64,000 bases of DNA from Ornithodoros turicata (lineage: Eukaryota > Arthropoda > Arachnida > Ixodida > Argasidae): the NCBI RefSeq assembly GCF_037126465.1, contig NC_088201.1, positions 72,190,879 through 72,254,878 on the forward strand, written 5' to 3'. Made by a program: the position numbers and the translations under genes. Positions within the stretch are counted from its first letter, which is position 1, and each line of letters begins with the position of its first letter. The notes beneath the pieces were generated by a model. That model saw only the letters and a list, made by a program, of their open reading frames with translations, ran no database searches and was not told where the DNA came from. Below are positions 10,345 to 21,590 of the stretch, piece after piece.

Positions 10345-12700
10345 GTGAAAATCACACTTTTCGGGTGATGAGTGGGACCGTAGCCTTAAGGTCGGATTGA
10401 AGGAGGTTGGCATCGGATTCACTAGTAATTTCGCTGTACAGAACACAATCCTACGCAAATAGGCGTAAAGGGGAACGAATTTGTTAGGAAGGTCATTAAT
10501 ACATATGAGAAAAAGCAAGGGACCCAAAACAGACCCTTGGGAGACGCCAGACTGAACAGCAGTGTAGCCAGAGCTGTAATCGTTAGTATAGTTACGAACT
10601 GACGACGGTGAAGCAAGAACGAATTGAGCCAATTTATTACGTTAGGGTCTATATTAAGTACAGATAGTTTATACAGTAATAATTTATGAGAAACTTTATC
10701 AAACGCCTTTGAAAAGTAAAAAAAAAAGCAGTCTGCAATGGAGCGCCTATCTAGTATGGCGTGAAGATCATGCGTGAATGAGACTATAGTTGTGATTCGA
10801 AAGAATATGATTTCCTGAAGCCATGTTCGTGACGATAAAAGAAAGAGTTAGATTCAAGGTGTTGCATCAGACGGGAGTATATGATATGCTCAAGAATCCT
10901 GCAACAGACTGAAGTCAGGGATATTGGACGATAGTTTTGCGGACAATGCTTATCTCCGGACTTCTGTATGGGAATAACTTTCCCTATTTTCCAGTCCTCA
11001 GGAAGCCACCCTTCACTCAACGACTGTTCAAAAATTTTGGTTAGGTAAATGGACGAGTACATAGCTGTGCTTTTAAGAAACTTGGACCTAATCATGTCAC
11101 TACCTGCGCTTGATGATAATGGGAGTGATTGGATGAGATTGGCAATCAAAACGGTATCGATTACTATCATATCCATAGGTGCATAGTTGTACCGAATAAG
11201 GCTGGGGTGCTCGTCGTCGGAATCTGGAGAGAACGTACCTGAAAACACAGTGTTCAGTACATCAGTACATTCTTCCTTACTGAAGACAATACCCGCTTCA
11301 TTACATAAAGATATTTCAGAATGGTCATTTTTGTCAAATGGTCAAAATTTCTTGGGATTTTCTGACAGCATTGCAGGCAATTTGTTACCGTAATACTGGG
11401 CTTTGGCCTCGTCAACAACCGCTTTGCATTCGTTAACGCAGGTTGAGTATTTGTAACACCTAGAGGGAGAGGAGGCGGATATTGCTCGTAGGTATACAAC
11501 CGCTTCTTTTTATTTCGTAGTCTTGCTAAATTGCGGTTGAACCACGGTGACTCTTTTCGGACACGAAAGGAACTAACGGGCATGTACTGGTTTACTGGTC
11601 AATTAAATCCGCCACCTTCCGTTTAAAGAGCGACCAGTTCGATTCGACGGATCGTTCCTCGAACCCATCCAGAAAAGTGTCCAGAAAACCACACAGCTCA
11701 TTGTTGATAGCGTTGAAATTGCCATTCGCATATTTCCGAATAGTTTTTAGTCGTTTGGGAACACCCTGTACAGAGGATGTGATATAGAAATGCAATCACT
11801 TAATCCATCAAGATATGATATCGGTGATAGGAGCTCAGGTGTATTTGTGAGGACTAGGTCGAGAATGTTTGAGCATGAGCCTGATATTCTAGTAGGGTGA
11901 GAAACAATGTGATGAAAGCTAAAGTCGCCACACAGGCTACGAAATTCACTGGAAATACTAGATGAGAGTACAACATGCGGGGAGCCGTCAGCCCATGAAG
12001 TTGAAGTCACCAAGCAGGAGCACAGGTGATGATGGAAAGCGCGTAGCAATAATGTTTAAACCGTCATATAGATCACTCAGAAATGTACCAGTTGATGAAG
12101 GTGGACGGTAGCAAACAACAACAATCATTTTTTAGTATACAATTCAATGGCAACCCTTATCAATCCTAGCGTAGATGAGATGTCAAGAACAAAGGAAGGT
12201 ATACGTTCCAATACTGCTAAGAGTACACCTCCACCAATTCTTTGGCCTCTGTCGGCACGATACACAGAGAACACTTTTCAACAACTGAATAATTCCTGAT
12301 TTGAGATAGTTGCAGAGAGCCAAGTTTCAGTTAAGACAACTATGTCCGCATCAACAGCATCAATTAACGAACACAAGTCGTCACGTTTCTTAATCAAACT
12401 TCTGATATTCGTGTACAGAACGGAAATGGCATTTTTATGAACAGTTAGGGTGCCCCTGGGGGTGTCCTATACAGCAGAGTTTGCGTCGGATGATGTGGAA
12501 GGCAAAGATATAACATTATCTGGTTTGGAGGCAGCTGAAGCACAGGGGTTGCCAGTGTTACGTCGCGAGGCTTTTGGGGAGCAGTACACCCATGTTTTGC
12601 AGACGAAAGTTCGCGAACAGAACAACTGTCGGTATCATAATAATAGCACTTGCCATTCACGTACAACCTGTTATTGACCTGACAAATTATCAGACTCAGC
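10345..12700 (-). pseudogene. CR1-like LINE ORF2 (endonuclease + RT), broken
   Basis: Read on the minus strand from about 12700: a leader ending TPPGAPLTVHKNA, the AP-endonuclease start (ISVLYTNIRSL, then DIVVLTETWLS), its later part (NILDLVLTNTPE), then RT with WLPEDWKIGKVIPI, NYRPISLTSVCCRILE and SGVSQGSVLGPLLF. At least four stops or frameshifts interrupt it. An insertion of about 8 bp near 10455 splits the YADD box, after which DCVLYSEITSESDANLLQ resumes in another frame. The copy ends soon after YADD, so the 3' end is missing; this is unusual, since LINE copies normally lose the 5' end. No RNase H is present, which fits CR1/L2-type elements. Confidence 0.7.
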
Positions 12701-12764
12701 AAAAGGTTTGCGTATTACAATTATGCAGACTACAAGACTATACTATACCCAAGCCGCGACGCAG

Positions 12765-14510
12765 GGGGGGTCGAGGTAGCTTGCCGTTGTTGGCCGCACT
12801 CAAGTGGGCATCGTCACGACTATAGCCAAAAAGGGAAAGTGGGAGAGGGGAGTTGAGGACTTCAAAGTGATGCATAGGCAGGATAACCGATAGTGATGGG
12901 ACGAGGGCACACTGTAGGTGAGAGGTGCACTAGAGTGGTCCTTCCGCTAGGCCCGTTTCTTGAAGAAAGCGCACGAGGCCGGGAATGTTTGAAAGTCGTT
13001 CCGCACAAGAACCTTCGGGGAAGAGGACGTCCGTCAGTATACCAGGCCTGGCGTGGGGAAGATGAGTTTCCCGCATAGTATGGTATGCACGGCATTCTGT
13101 CAGGATATGCGCGATAGTCTCCGGATGATTACAGTGTCCGCAACTGGAGTCCTCCCTGGAGCCGATCTTGAACAGTTGTGAGTTCGTGAACACAGATCCC
13201 GTGCGTAATCGATGGAGCATTGTCTGCATACCACCGGGAAGATCTTTCGTGGGAAGAGAGGGTCGGTGATTCTGCATGATGTCCTGTATGCCAGGATGAC
13301 GCACCTCAACTAGCTGTTTTACGACCATGTGCCTGTCAGTGTCGGCCGGGACTGGTAAGGATGGGCTGCAGCTGTGGTGTGCTGAGGAAGCTAGCTGGTC
13401 CGCTCGTTCGTTGCCTCTGATGCCGACATGAGACGGGATCCATTGGAGCCTAAGCTCACCTCCGGTAAGCCCATGCTGGGCACACGACCTTCTTGTACAT
13501 CGGGCAAGGATGCTACCACACATGGGGTTCATCACGTTGTTGGGGGCACTTCTGGAGTCCGTAAGCAAAACGGCCTTAGTTATTCCGGTGACTTGAACCG
13601 CAGCAGCTGCGTGTAACAAGGCCAGGAGTTCGACCGTCGTAGATGAGATTGGGTAACGAACTGATTTCCCTTGCCAGGCCATGTTCATTGACGGGATGTA
13701 GTACGCGCTGGTAGCGCTCTCGGAACGGTGGTCAATGGAGCTATCCGTGAACCCCAGAGTATGTGTGTGATAGGCGTCGCTTACCAGGTTCTCAGCCGCC
13801 ATCCTGGCCACCAGGGGGCTGGACTCGCTCTTCTTCCGTAGACCCGGGATGTGAAGCGTTGCACGAACTCCCGCCACGGCGGCGTAGGTGGACTAGCTGG
13901 GAGCCGAGTTAGAGCCCTCCTGATGGCTAGAGAGCTGGTGGCACTAGCCAGGCGTCCTAGGGATGTGTGTGTCCTTTGTTCGAGGTCGGTGAAGAGGGAA
14001 TGCTTGTTGATAGACGTTGATGCATTATCCAGAAACTGGAGTCCTTTGAGCTCAGAGTGGACACTAACAGGCTTTTCCTTAGCTTCCAGGTATGTTTGGG
14101 TGACGCTAGAGAAGGTTGGGAGACCAAGCGCAGTTCTTATTCCGGCGCGATGAAGGCGCTCAAGGGCCAGCAATAGGCGCGAGGTCTACGTATGGCGCCA
14201 CGTAGAGAATGCGTGACAAGATCAGGGCTTTGTGAAGGGTGAGCAATGACCGCGCATTGCAGCCCCATGATTTACCGCTGATTCTACGAAGCAGGTTGAA
14301 CGCTTTCTTTCCCTTGCAGATAGTCTCGTTCACTTGCTTAGACCAGCGTAGTGTGCTATCGATGGTGACACCAAGATATTTACATGACGCGCATCTTGGG
14401 ATGGGAGTGTTGTTAATGCTGAGGCTTGGGAAGTCTTTGCCCACGTACTTTCCACGGAGAATGCAGATCATGCGGGGGGGGGGGGGAGCAGAGGGGGAAC
14501 AAGACAAAAT
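12765..14510 (-). pseudogene. RNase H-bearing LINE (family B), RT C-terminus to 3' UTR
   Basis: Starts 5'-truncated near a G-run (14474-14486) in the RT thumb (CASCKYLGVTIDSTLRWSKQV). RNase H follows with its residues in order: FTDSS (Asp), TTVELLALLH (Glu), LLTDSRSA (Asp), then IPSHVGIRGNERADQLA (His and Asp). The C-terminus has CGHCNHPETIAHILTEC, a zinc-binding motif. Frameshifts near 14165 and 13870 break the ORF into three pieces. The 3' tail (GGCCAACAACGGCAAGC on the minus strand, near 12793) matches the copy ending near 45030. This is an I/Loa-like group element by domain order; exact clade not determined. Confidence 0.75.
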
Positions 14511-14544
14511 AATAGGTCACTAATCACGTTGCCACGTGTGGCGC

Positions 14545-14779
14545 TCAGCTTCTTCAGAAGTGCAATTCCTCATTAATAAAGAGTTGAAGGCAAGTGACGG
14601 CGTGTTTGTTGGCCCCTTTAACCATACGGCGGTAACGTAAAAGTAACTCCTTACCTGTGAGTAACGAGAACTCGTTACTTTTGTATGTTCGTAACGAGTA
14701 ACTTATTTAGTTACTTTTTTCTGAAGTAACGGGTAACGGTATTTAGTTCCTTTTTTTTTTGGTAACGGGCACAAGTCTG
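14545..14779. mobile_element. hAT-like element, right copy (3' part only)
   Basis: Repeats the last 235 bp of the element at 4420-5232, ending at GGGCACAAGTCTG. It is cut at its left by the family B LINE. It supplies the right end of the composite insertion. Confidence 0.75.
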
Positions 14780-14787
14780 ATTGTAAG

Positions 14788-15207
14788 TTCTGTTGCAATG
14801 TCATATGTTGTGATATTAGTGGGCATCCTTCTACGCTGAATAAGTAAACTTTGTTTTGTACTTTTGCGTGAAGCTGTAGCTGCATGCACTTCCAAATATT
14901 ATTTATTTTTTAATGGGGCTGTATACCGTCGTTACAATAAGAGAGTATAGGGAACAGTGCTGTATGCTATAAAACAAGCACTGACATGAATAGATGGCTC
15001 ATCTGATGTGTAATCTGCATCACCCCCCTCCCAATTAAAGAGTTCCGCTTTAGTACTTGGATGCGGACCCCTTTTCGTTTGCCGTGACATTCGCAGTAAG
15101 CGCATTTCTTGATAATGTGAATTGACCACACAAAACATTGTCTTATTGTTTGCCACTTTCGTTGGCGAATGGTACACTAGTCAGAATAGACAAAGCAGAT
15201 ATAGTGC
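14788..15207. other. Remaining original intron of the Harbinger transposase
   Basis: The sequence right of the target duplication. No gene is seen. It lies between the composite insertion and transposase exon 1. Confidence 0.55.
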
Positions 15208-15556
15208 CTGTGGCGAGATATCTTAGCGTTACACTAAGTTTGTCGTACGGTGAAATTGCGCTTCGCATGACTGTGTCCTGCTTCTGGAGATCTGGCCGTA
15301 CAATACGTAACAGCTCTTCAAACGAAGCGGTGTCCATACGTAACACGCAGCGATATGCATTTGGATCGGTCAGCTCTAGCTCGGGAATAAGTTGTTGTTG
15401 TATCCCCCTGTGTTTGGGGTACAACCAGTCCCTTGTCCACGTTTTCTTTTTCTTTGAGCTATCGTTTTCATCTAGATCATCAATAAGTAGCGCAAGCCAT
15501 AGCAGTTTCCTTTTCGTACTGTTCATTATTTCGCCAACAGTGGTTGTGTCATTCAC
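15208..15556 (-). CDS. PIF/Harbinger transposase, exon 1 (N-terminal)
   Basis: Encodes the N-terminus, with RDWLYPKHRGIQQQLIPELEL, DPNAYRCVLRMDTASFEELL and KLSVTLRYLATG, the conserved leader of Harbinger transposases before the catalytic domain. It ends in phase 1 at ACAG with GC rather than GT as donor (GCACTAT). Joining to the acceptor at 4381 gives an uninterrupted ...RYLATG-DSQKSLSF, exactly the family sequence. The start is the Met at 15556. The gene therefore spans 15556 down to 3522, with an intron enlarged by the composite block. The GC donor may be a decayed GT. Confidence 0.75.
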
Positions 15557-16279
15557 AGCGCTTGAAGCGTTTGGAGTGTCGTCTGCTCGCTTGCCGTCTG
15601 CTCACGTATCGTCCGCTAGGTGGCAGTACCGCCACTCTCAAAATTCTACCGCCGTGTGAATGCTCAACACAAGACACGGGGAACTTCTGCGCCGTAATAA
15701 GTTTTTTGCTTTTGCTTCCACTAGAATATTCCACGGACATGTCGCTCGTGTGAATACACGGAGATGGTCGTGTTCTGTCGTGAATTCGTCGTATGCGGTT
15801 ACCGCTTGAGGCTGCGTAACTTCTTCTACATCATCCAAAGCGGGCTCAGCTGCCTGGTGTGCATCATAATATTTAACGAACATCACGATCGACAGACGCA
15901 ACTGAACACAACACTACAGGATCGTACGTCCGCAGCGATTGGAGATACCGTGAACACACCCATTGAGCAGAGACGGCAGCCATAACTCACGGTGGATCGA
16001 ATACGGATTGAAGTGGCCATTAGGAGAAATAGCACGCTCCGGGGCACATTGTTTGCAGATAATTTCTGCTTCGGTTCAAATCTAGGTGGCAGATTTCGCG
16101 ATGTTTGCAACAACCCTCCCACAAGATGACGATCCCCGTGGTTTTACGCGGCGAATAGGCTGAAATACATGGAAAGACGGCAACTTTGACCCATCTGGCG
16201 CCAAGGGAGTAGAGCCGCTGGTGTCGCACTTTACGGCAAGCAAGATAAAAGTGTGGTCACTCCATGGCACCTGCCCATC
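15557..16279. other. 5' flank of the Harbinger element
   Basis: GGCGGTAGAATTTTGAGAGT and its inverted partner around 15610-15655 may mark the Harbinger terminus, but no matching left terminus is inside the window. The minus-strand open frame 15638-15901 has no recognised domain. Confidence 0.35.
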
Positions 16280-16770
16280 AGAACGAAGCCAGAAGGGGGA
16301 GACATCTGCGCAATCGAGAGCACTATCAATTGTCGTAGAACCATCATTGCCGCTATCTACTTATCGCCAAACGTTTCACGAGACGACATCAAGCTCTTCC
16401 TCACTTGGAATCTCCTGCCGTGAACTCCTAAAACGCAACTAAATTTTCATGAGGTAAAAACGGCGCACTGTACCGACTTGCCGCTCATTGTGTGTGGAGA
16501 CTTTAACATTAACGCCAGGGACGGCAACAACGGGTTAGTTATCGCCTATATAAAGGAGACGTTCAATTTGGACATCGTAGGTGATGTGAATGTGCCGGCT
16601 ACACGTAACGGCACAAAGATAGACTGTGTGTTCGCAAGAAGGTGCATGTTAGTGGACGCTACATGGACTCCATATTCTAATGCAGTACCCACAAATCCAT
16701 TATGTGCATCACTAGAAACGAAGATCACCCAGACGAAGAGGAATCGTCCGAGTGATCGTGTACGGTGGCA
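16280..16770 (+). pseudogene. Helitron-associated endonuclease/EEP domain fragment
   Basis: One frame reads GGDICAIESTINCRRTIIAAIYLSPNVSRDD, stops at 16424, and resumes with DLPLIVCGDFNINARDGN...IKETFNLDIVGDVNVPATRNGTKIDCVFARR. GDFN and IDCVFA are endonuclease/exonuclease/phosphatase motifs in the form appended to the C-terminus of animal Helitron (Helentron-type) Rep/helicase proteins. No helicase is adjacent. The fragment breaks off about 40 bp before a MITE. Confidence 0.6.
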
Positions 16771-16798
16771 CGTTCAGGTTTATGGCCTTAGGAATGAA

Positions 16799-16950
16799 TA
16801 GCGAGTTTTAGCAGATCGGAAGTTCTCAACGATAACCCTCCAGAAAATATGGTAAGGCAGTCGGCGTACATCACGTTGCTGATCTTTGATATCACAGCTT
16901 CATTTATCGTGTCATCTCCATAGAGTATTGCCGATCTGCTAAAACTCCCG
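16799..16950. mobile_element. MITE (TAGYGAGTKTTAG family), copy 1
   Basis: The inverted ends are TAGCGAGTTTTAGCAGATCGG and its reverse, with the last bases altered, about 150 bp apart. It shares the TIR with the elements at 23507 and 27241. Confidence 0.65.
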
Positions 16951-17019
16951 AAGGTATGTTTCTTTCGCATCTAAAAACTCGTTTTCCCCGAAAACGATAG
17001 GCGAGTGGAATATTCTTGA

Positions 17020-17185
17020 GTGCTGACCGGAGAGGTCGGTTTGCTGTGTTCGCATAGTGTTGTACAGGTGTTTGTGCTTACCGCTGTCAATATTGTTACT
17101 GTCTTGATTTGTTGGTTATTGTACCCCGCTACTGTAATGCCTAAGGCGGTGTAGCGTATACGCATAAATAAATAAATGAAAATGA
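17020..17185 (+). repeat. LINE-like 3' terminus with (ATAA)n tail
   Basis: Ends in CATAAATAAATAAATG after a GC-richer stretch, like a 5'-truncated non-LTR insertion. No coding part remains. Confidence 0.35.
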
Positions 17186-17924
17186 AATGGAGTCGTCGTC
17201 CTTCATCTGCTGCAATGCTAGTAACGCTATCCCATTTCACTCGCGTTTGGCAGCATGCCAAAAAGTACAGCGAATTTTCTTATACCGATTTACTGAATTG
17301 TAGCCCACAACAGTAAGCCCAAATGTTCTAGTGACAATAATTATCTTCACGTCGTTCGGACAGCGACACCAGCGTGCTTCGTAAGTCGCGCTATGTTTTT
17401 CGCCGGAACTGCTCCATGGCGTGGCAGGAACGTTAACGCCAGCATGGACCACAGGCACCCGATGTATACCACCCGATACACAAGCTGAAGTATGGGTTCA
17501 CTACGTAGTGCAGAGGCAAGAAAGAGTCCGGGGGGAGCTATGATTGCTCAGTCGGCACCTGGCAATAGGGTAAATAAACATTTGCACTAAATTCGTGTGA
17601 ACTCGTGCGGAAAAACTTCAAACAAGTTAGTGTGCATTCCTACAGACGTCTCAGGGAAGACAATTTGCCAGGCAAAATCGTGTTTTATCCTAAAAGGGGC
17701 AACTTTCAATTCGGGGTGCAAATTTGGGGAAGAATCGGGTCTAACCCTAAAACTTCAGGCTCCAGTTATGACGGACCGCTTAGTGCTAACAGAAACGTGA
17801 CAGAGACCAACTTAGGATAACACAGTTTGCACAAGAAAACAAAAATGAAACGACCTGTGAATGTATCAACAAGATGCCTTTTCCTATACATTGGCTTTCT
17901 TCTTATGAAAGCTTGGTCGATCAA
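17186..17924. other. No gene recognised
   Basis: Contains a stretch near 17530-17560 resembling 22130-22150 (TGATTGCTCAGTCGGC), an uncharacterised dispersed repeat. Confidence 0.35.
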
Positions 17925-18150
17925 CGCCAGTTCGGCTTAACCAAAATTCTCGGGCCATGGTCGGACCCCTCACATCTGATGCAAGGCCTACGAGCTGTTG
18001 CTGAGTTCCTCTCCAGCACTGGACTAATGGACGAACTCTAATAGGACACCTTTCCATCATCATCACTTTCTCATCCCTTCCACAAGCGCAAGGGGCCAGT
18101 GTACCGCCATAACGGCGGAGAATGACCCATCACATCATCATCGCATTTAT
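17925..18150 (+). pseudogene. LINE ORF2 C-terminal tail and 3' UTR
   Basis: The frame GLTKILGPWSDPSHLMQG...AVAEFLSSTGLMDEL ends in two stops near 18033. It matches in layout the C-termini of the RNase H LINEs here ([11 protein letters not shown]...[10 protein letters not shown] at 58.8 kb). A 3' UTR with CATCATCATC follows. Strongly 5'-truncated. Confidence 0.55.
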
Positions 18151-18597
18151 GTATGTGTGTGTCATGAAAGCTTGTTCTTGATATGGATACCCGAAGTATT
18201 TTTAAAGCAAAAACGACATAGCATACCAGATTGTACGTCTTGCAACCAAACATCACGGCGAGATAGGTTCATAGGGTTGTAACCGAAGTGTAGGCTGGAT
18301 TCTGAAAGAGGAAGATAGCTTCGGGTCAGGGCTACACTGTTTGAAAAAGTGCACCACACCGCAAGATACACACAGTATTGGATTCAGAGCAAATACACTT
18401 ACCGTTGTCAGGATCACATGATAAGATCTGCTAGAAAAATCTTGATCATCATCGCTGGAAGAAAGGCTCTGAGGCAGAAATCTTGTGGTGGCCTCTTCAT
18501 TTATACCCACGCTAAAGACATTGATTTCTTTTCGCACGGCACGTTAGTGGTCCAGTGTGACACACTGGCATTATGCGTCATATCGCGCGGACGAATT

Positions 18598-18884
18598 AAT
18601 TTTTTTTTAAATTCCGTGTTAGCGCCGCGAAGCAACTGTGGCTATGAGCGGTGTACAGACGTAGACAGATGGAGAGAGGACAGCAGGAAGGAGTGGGAGA
18701 CCGGGGGTTACAGGGGACCTGGACCGACTTCAGGGGGAACTGTGCCGACATTCGTCTGGAAAGTCTTCGGAAAACCCAGGGAAAACCTCAGACAGCACAG
18801 CCGGTAACAGGATTCGAACCCGTGACACCTCTCAGTCTCGGCGTGGAAAGCGATCAACTTAACCACTATGCCACGGGAGCTGGT
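18598..18884 (-). mobile_element. Ruka-like tRNA-derived SINE, copy 1
   Basis: On the minus strand: an A box (TGGCATAGTGGTTAAG), a B box (GGGTTCGAATCC), a body with GGTTTTCCCTGGGTTTTCCG and a T-run tail on the plus strand at 18598-18608. This is the structure of pol III SINEs of the tick Ruka type. It abuts LINE coding sequence at 18885. Confidence 0.75.
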
Positions 18885-21590
18885 AGGACCCGGCTCTGGA
18901 CCTGCCCCTTACCCTTCTCGAGCTCGACTCTGCACTACGGGACTCTCCTCTGCATACCTCCCCTGGAGCAGACCAGATCACGTATAAGGCCCTTCGGAAT
19001 CTTCCCCTGTCAGGGCGAGTATCCCTCCTACGGATCTTCAACGAGAGCTAGAGCCAAGGGGAAGTCCCTAACGAGTGGAAGACCGCGATGGTGGTCCCAT
19101 TACTCAATCAATCACCGCAGGTCAATCCGCAATCACCGCATCACAAGGTCAATCACCGCATCACATCGATTCTTTCCGCCCAATAGCTCTTACAAGCTGT
19201 GTGGAGAAGACCTTGGAAAGTATAATATTCCATCGCCTGAGCTGGTACCTTGAGAGCACGGGTTTTTTTCCCGAGGAGATGGCGGGTTTTCGCCCAGGTC
19301 GGTCAGCGATGGACAGCGTCATAACTCTAACCAGTAGGACACAACAGGCAAGGGCCGAAGGTTTATTGACAGCCGCTGTCTTCCTCGACGTCAAGAAAGC
19401 GTACGACAGTGTCCTCCATAGCGCAATGATGGCGACGCTTTCAGAAGCTGAAGTCGGGGCCTGCCCCTGGTCATGGATTAAAGACTTCTTGGCTGACCGC
19501 TCCCTGTTTGTGCGCACCGCTGACGGGGACACTGCGACGTTCCGCGTGCACCGTGGTGTCCCACAAGGGAGCGTCCTCAGTCCCCTCTTATTCAACATGA
19601 TTATGGCTTCTCTTCCTGCGTAGCTTCATAATCACACTCACATTACAATATATGCTGACGAGATATGTATCTGGACTTCCGCCGTTCGGCGTGGCACGAT
19701 CCAACGCCGACTACAAGGTTCATTAAACATCATTTCAAGATACCTCTTGCACCGTGGCTTGGTTGTCTCGCCTAGCAAGACAGTAGCCATGGCATTCTCA
19801 CGAAAATCATTTCATAAGTACCCGCTTTTCATTCATGGCTCGCCCCTGACCTTTGTCACGACCTGCCGATACCTGGGGATTACAATTGACCGTGGCCTGA
19901 CGTGGTCCCCAGCATGTGAAGCTGCTTGCTACCAAGGCAAACTGTTTGGTAAATGTACTCAGGCGTATTGCTGGTGCATCCTGGGGCCCGTCATGCTCTG
20001 ACCTCTATCGTGTCCATCAGGCCCTGGTGTTGGGGACATTGTGGTACAGCTTACCCATTCTGCATGGTCTCAGTCGAACCCAAGAACAGGAACTGCTCAA
20101 CATCCAGGCCCGTAGTCTCCGTGTCTGTTTGGGAGTCCCCAGGACAACGGAGACGTATTCTGTCTTGGCAGAGGCGCGAGAGCAGCCGGTTCATATACTG
20201 CGGGATGGTGATACCCTTCACGCTTATACACGCTACATTACATGGCACCCGCTCCACTCTCTTTGTCGCATTGATGAGGACTGCCCGGCGTCTGCTTTCG
20301 GCAGTGCTATTGCCCGCCTGAAAGGGAGCATTCCAGCTCCCGCGTCTACACCATCCTATGCACCGGCGATGTGGACTCTTGAAAGACCCTGTATTCACTC
20401 TAACATCTCTGGCCTCCAACGCAAGAAAGACGTCCCCACAGTCGTGGCCCACCAGCTCACACTGGAGCACCTCGCCTCAACACACCGACTAAGTCGCCAT
20501 ATATACACCGATGGCTCAGTAACCCAAGATAGTTCGAGCGCGGCTTTCTACGTTCCGGATGAAGACCTGGGGCACGGTTTCAAACTCCTCTATACAGTGT
20601 CCTCGACAGAAGCCGAACTGTTTGGTATCCTGGCAACACTGGAGCATATTACCGAATCCGGGCACGGAACGTGGGTCATTCTTACCGACAGCAAGGCATC
20701 ACTAGATATGTTGTCGTCATCTCGCCCCAGCATAATAAGCGATTTGCATACCATGGCGCTTCAAATATTCAATGAACTCTTCGCCACTGCTTACAACATC
20801 ACGTTTCAATGGGTCCCTGGCCACGTAGGCGTGTATGGAAATACCCAAGCAGACGCAGTAGCGAGACGCGCTGGGTCTGATGACACTTCGGCCCTGGCAC
20901 TTCTGCCGCTTACAGCCTCCACATGCCGTCTATACATACGCCGTCCGTGTGCCACATGTGCTCAGCAGTTCCGTGCCGAAACTACTCATTCCTACGGTCT
21001 ATCGACCCATTGATGGAGTTCGTCATCACTTGCCACCGCAGCCGTAAAGAAGAATCCCTTCTCCACCGCCTACGACTCAATGTTGCCCGTACACCCTCAC
21101 TTCTCTTCAAGATGGGTCGGCTAAATTCACCAAACTGTAATGTCTGTGGAGTGGAAGCTGACATCCCGCACCAACTCCTGCATTGCCAGCAGCACCTTCA
21201 ACATAGGGACACCCTCCGCTGCCGTCTGCTCCAGATTGGCTGTAACGACTTTTCGTTGGCCGCTCTTCTTGGCCCCGTCTTGCACCCCAACCAGTGGGCT
21301 GTCACTGCCGCTGTTCTCGGTTTTCTCCGAGTCTCAGGACTCGTGAACTGCATGTAACATTGTGCTAATGTTTGTTCTCTTCTTTCTCTCTTTTCTTTTC
21401 CTTTCGTTTTGTTTCTTTTTGTTTCTCTTTCCTTTTCCTTCCTTTTTGTTTCGGGGGGGGGGGGGCGTTACGTTGGGTAGACGAGAGGTCTGCCTGCCTA
21501 TGCTGGCGGCATGTTGCCCGGGGGAGAGGGAAAAGGGAGGGGGGGAAGGGAAGAACAGTTATATTAGTTGCTGGTAGGCATCATGTGTTC
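18885..21590 (+). pseudogene. RNase H-bearing LINE (family C): RT, RNase H, zinc-binding C-terminus, 3' UTR
   Basis: RT begins at PGADQITYKALRN and includes PIALTSCVEKTLESIIFHRL, AVFLDVKKAYDSV and GVPQGSVLSPLLF. A stop at 19621 follows. The active-site box reads IYADEICIW, so YADD is now YADE. RNase H follows with YTDGSV, TEAELFGI, LTDSKAS and PGHVGVYGNTQAD, then CNVCGVEADIPHQLLHC. A frameshift near 20990 separates the last part. A block of CAATCACCGCA-type microrepeats (19105-19165) is inserted in the RT start. The 3' UTR is pyrimidine-rich with a G-run at 21453-21465. Dead copy; the 5' end is lost at the SINE. Confidence 0.78.

Larger units (their letters stand above)
4420..14779. mobile_element. 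10.36-kb composite insertion with hAT-like ends and an 8-bp target duplication
   Basis: The left end CAGAGTTGTGGGTAACTCG is preceded by ATTGTAAG (4412-4419). The right end, ...GGTAACGGGCACAAGTCTG, is followed by the identical ATTGTAAG (14780-14787). An 8-bp duplication is the hAT hallmark. The ends belong to two different copies of the same hAT-like repeat, 4420-5232 and 14545-14779. The whole block sits in the intron of the Harbinger transposase, and removing it with one duplication restores a short continuous intron. Either the block moved as one unit, or a single insertion was later expanded by duplication and nested insertions. Confidence 0.7.

Noticed and set aside
18253..18537. Possible minus-strand exon pair (an ATG-led exon 18537-18403 with a GTAAGT donor, then an exon at about 18302-18210)
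   Set aside because: The phases do not agree (phase 0 into a frame that stops after about 11 codons) and no family is recognised.
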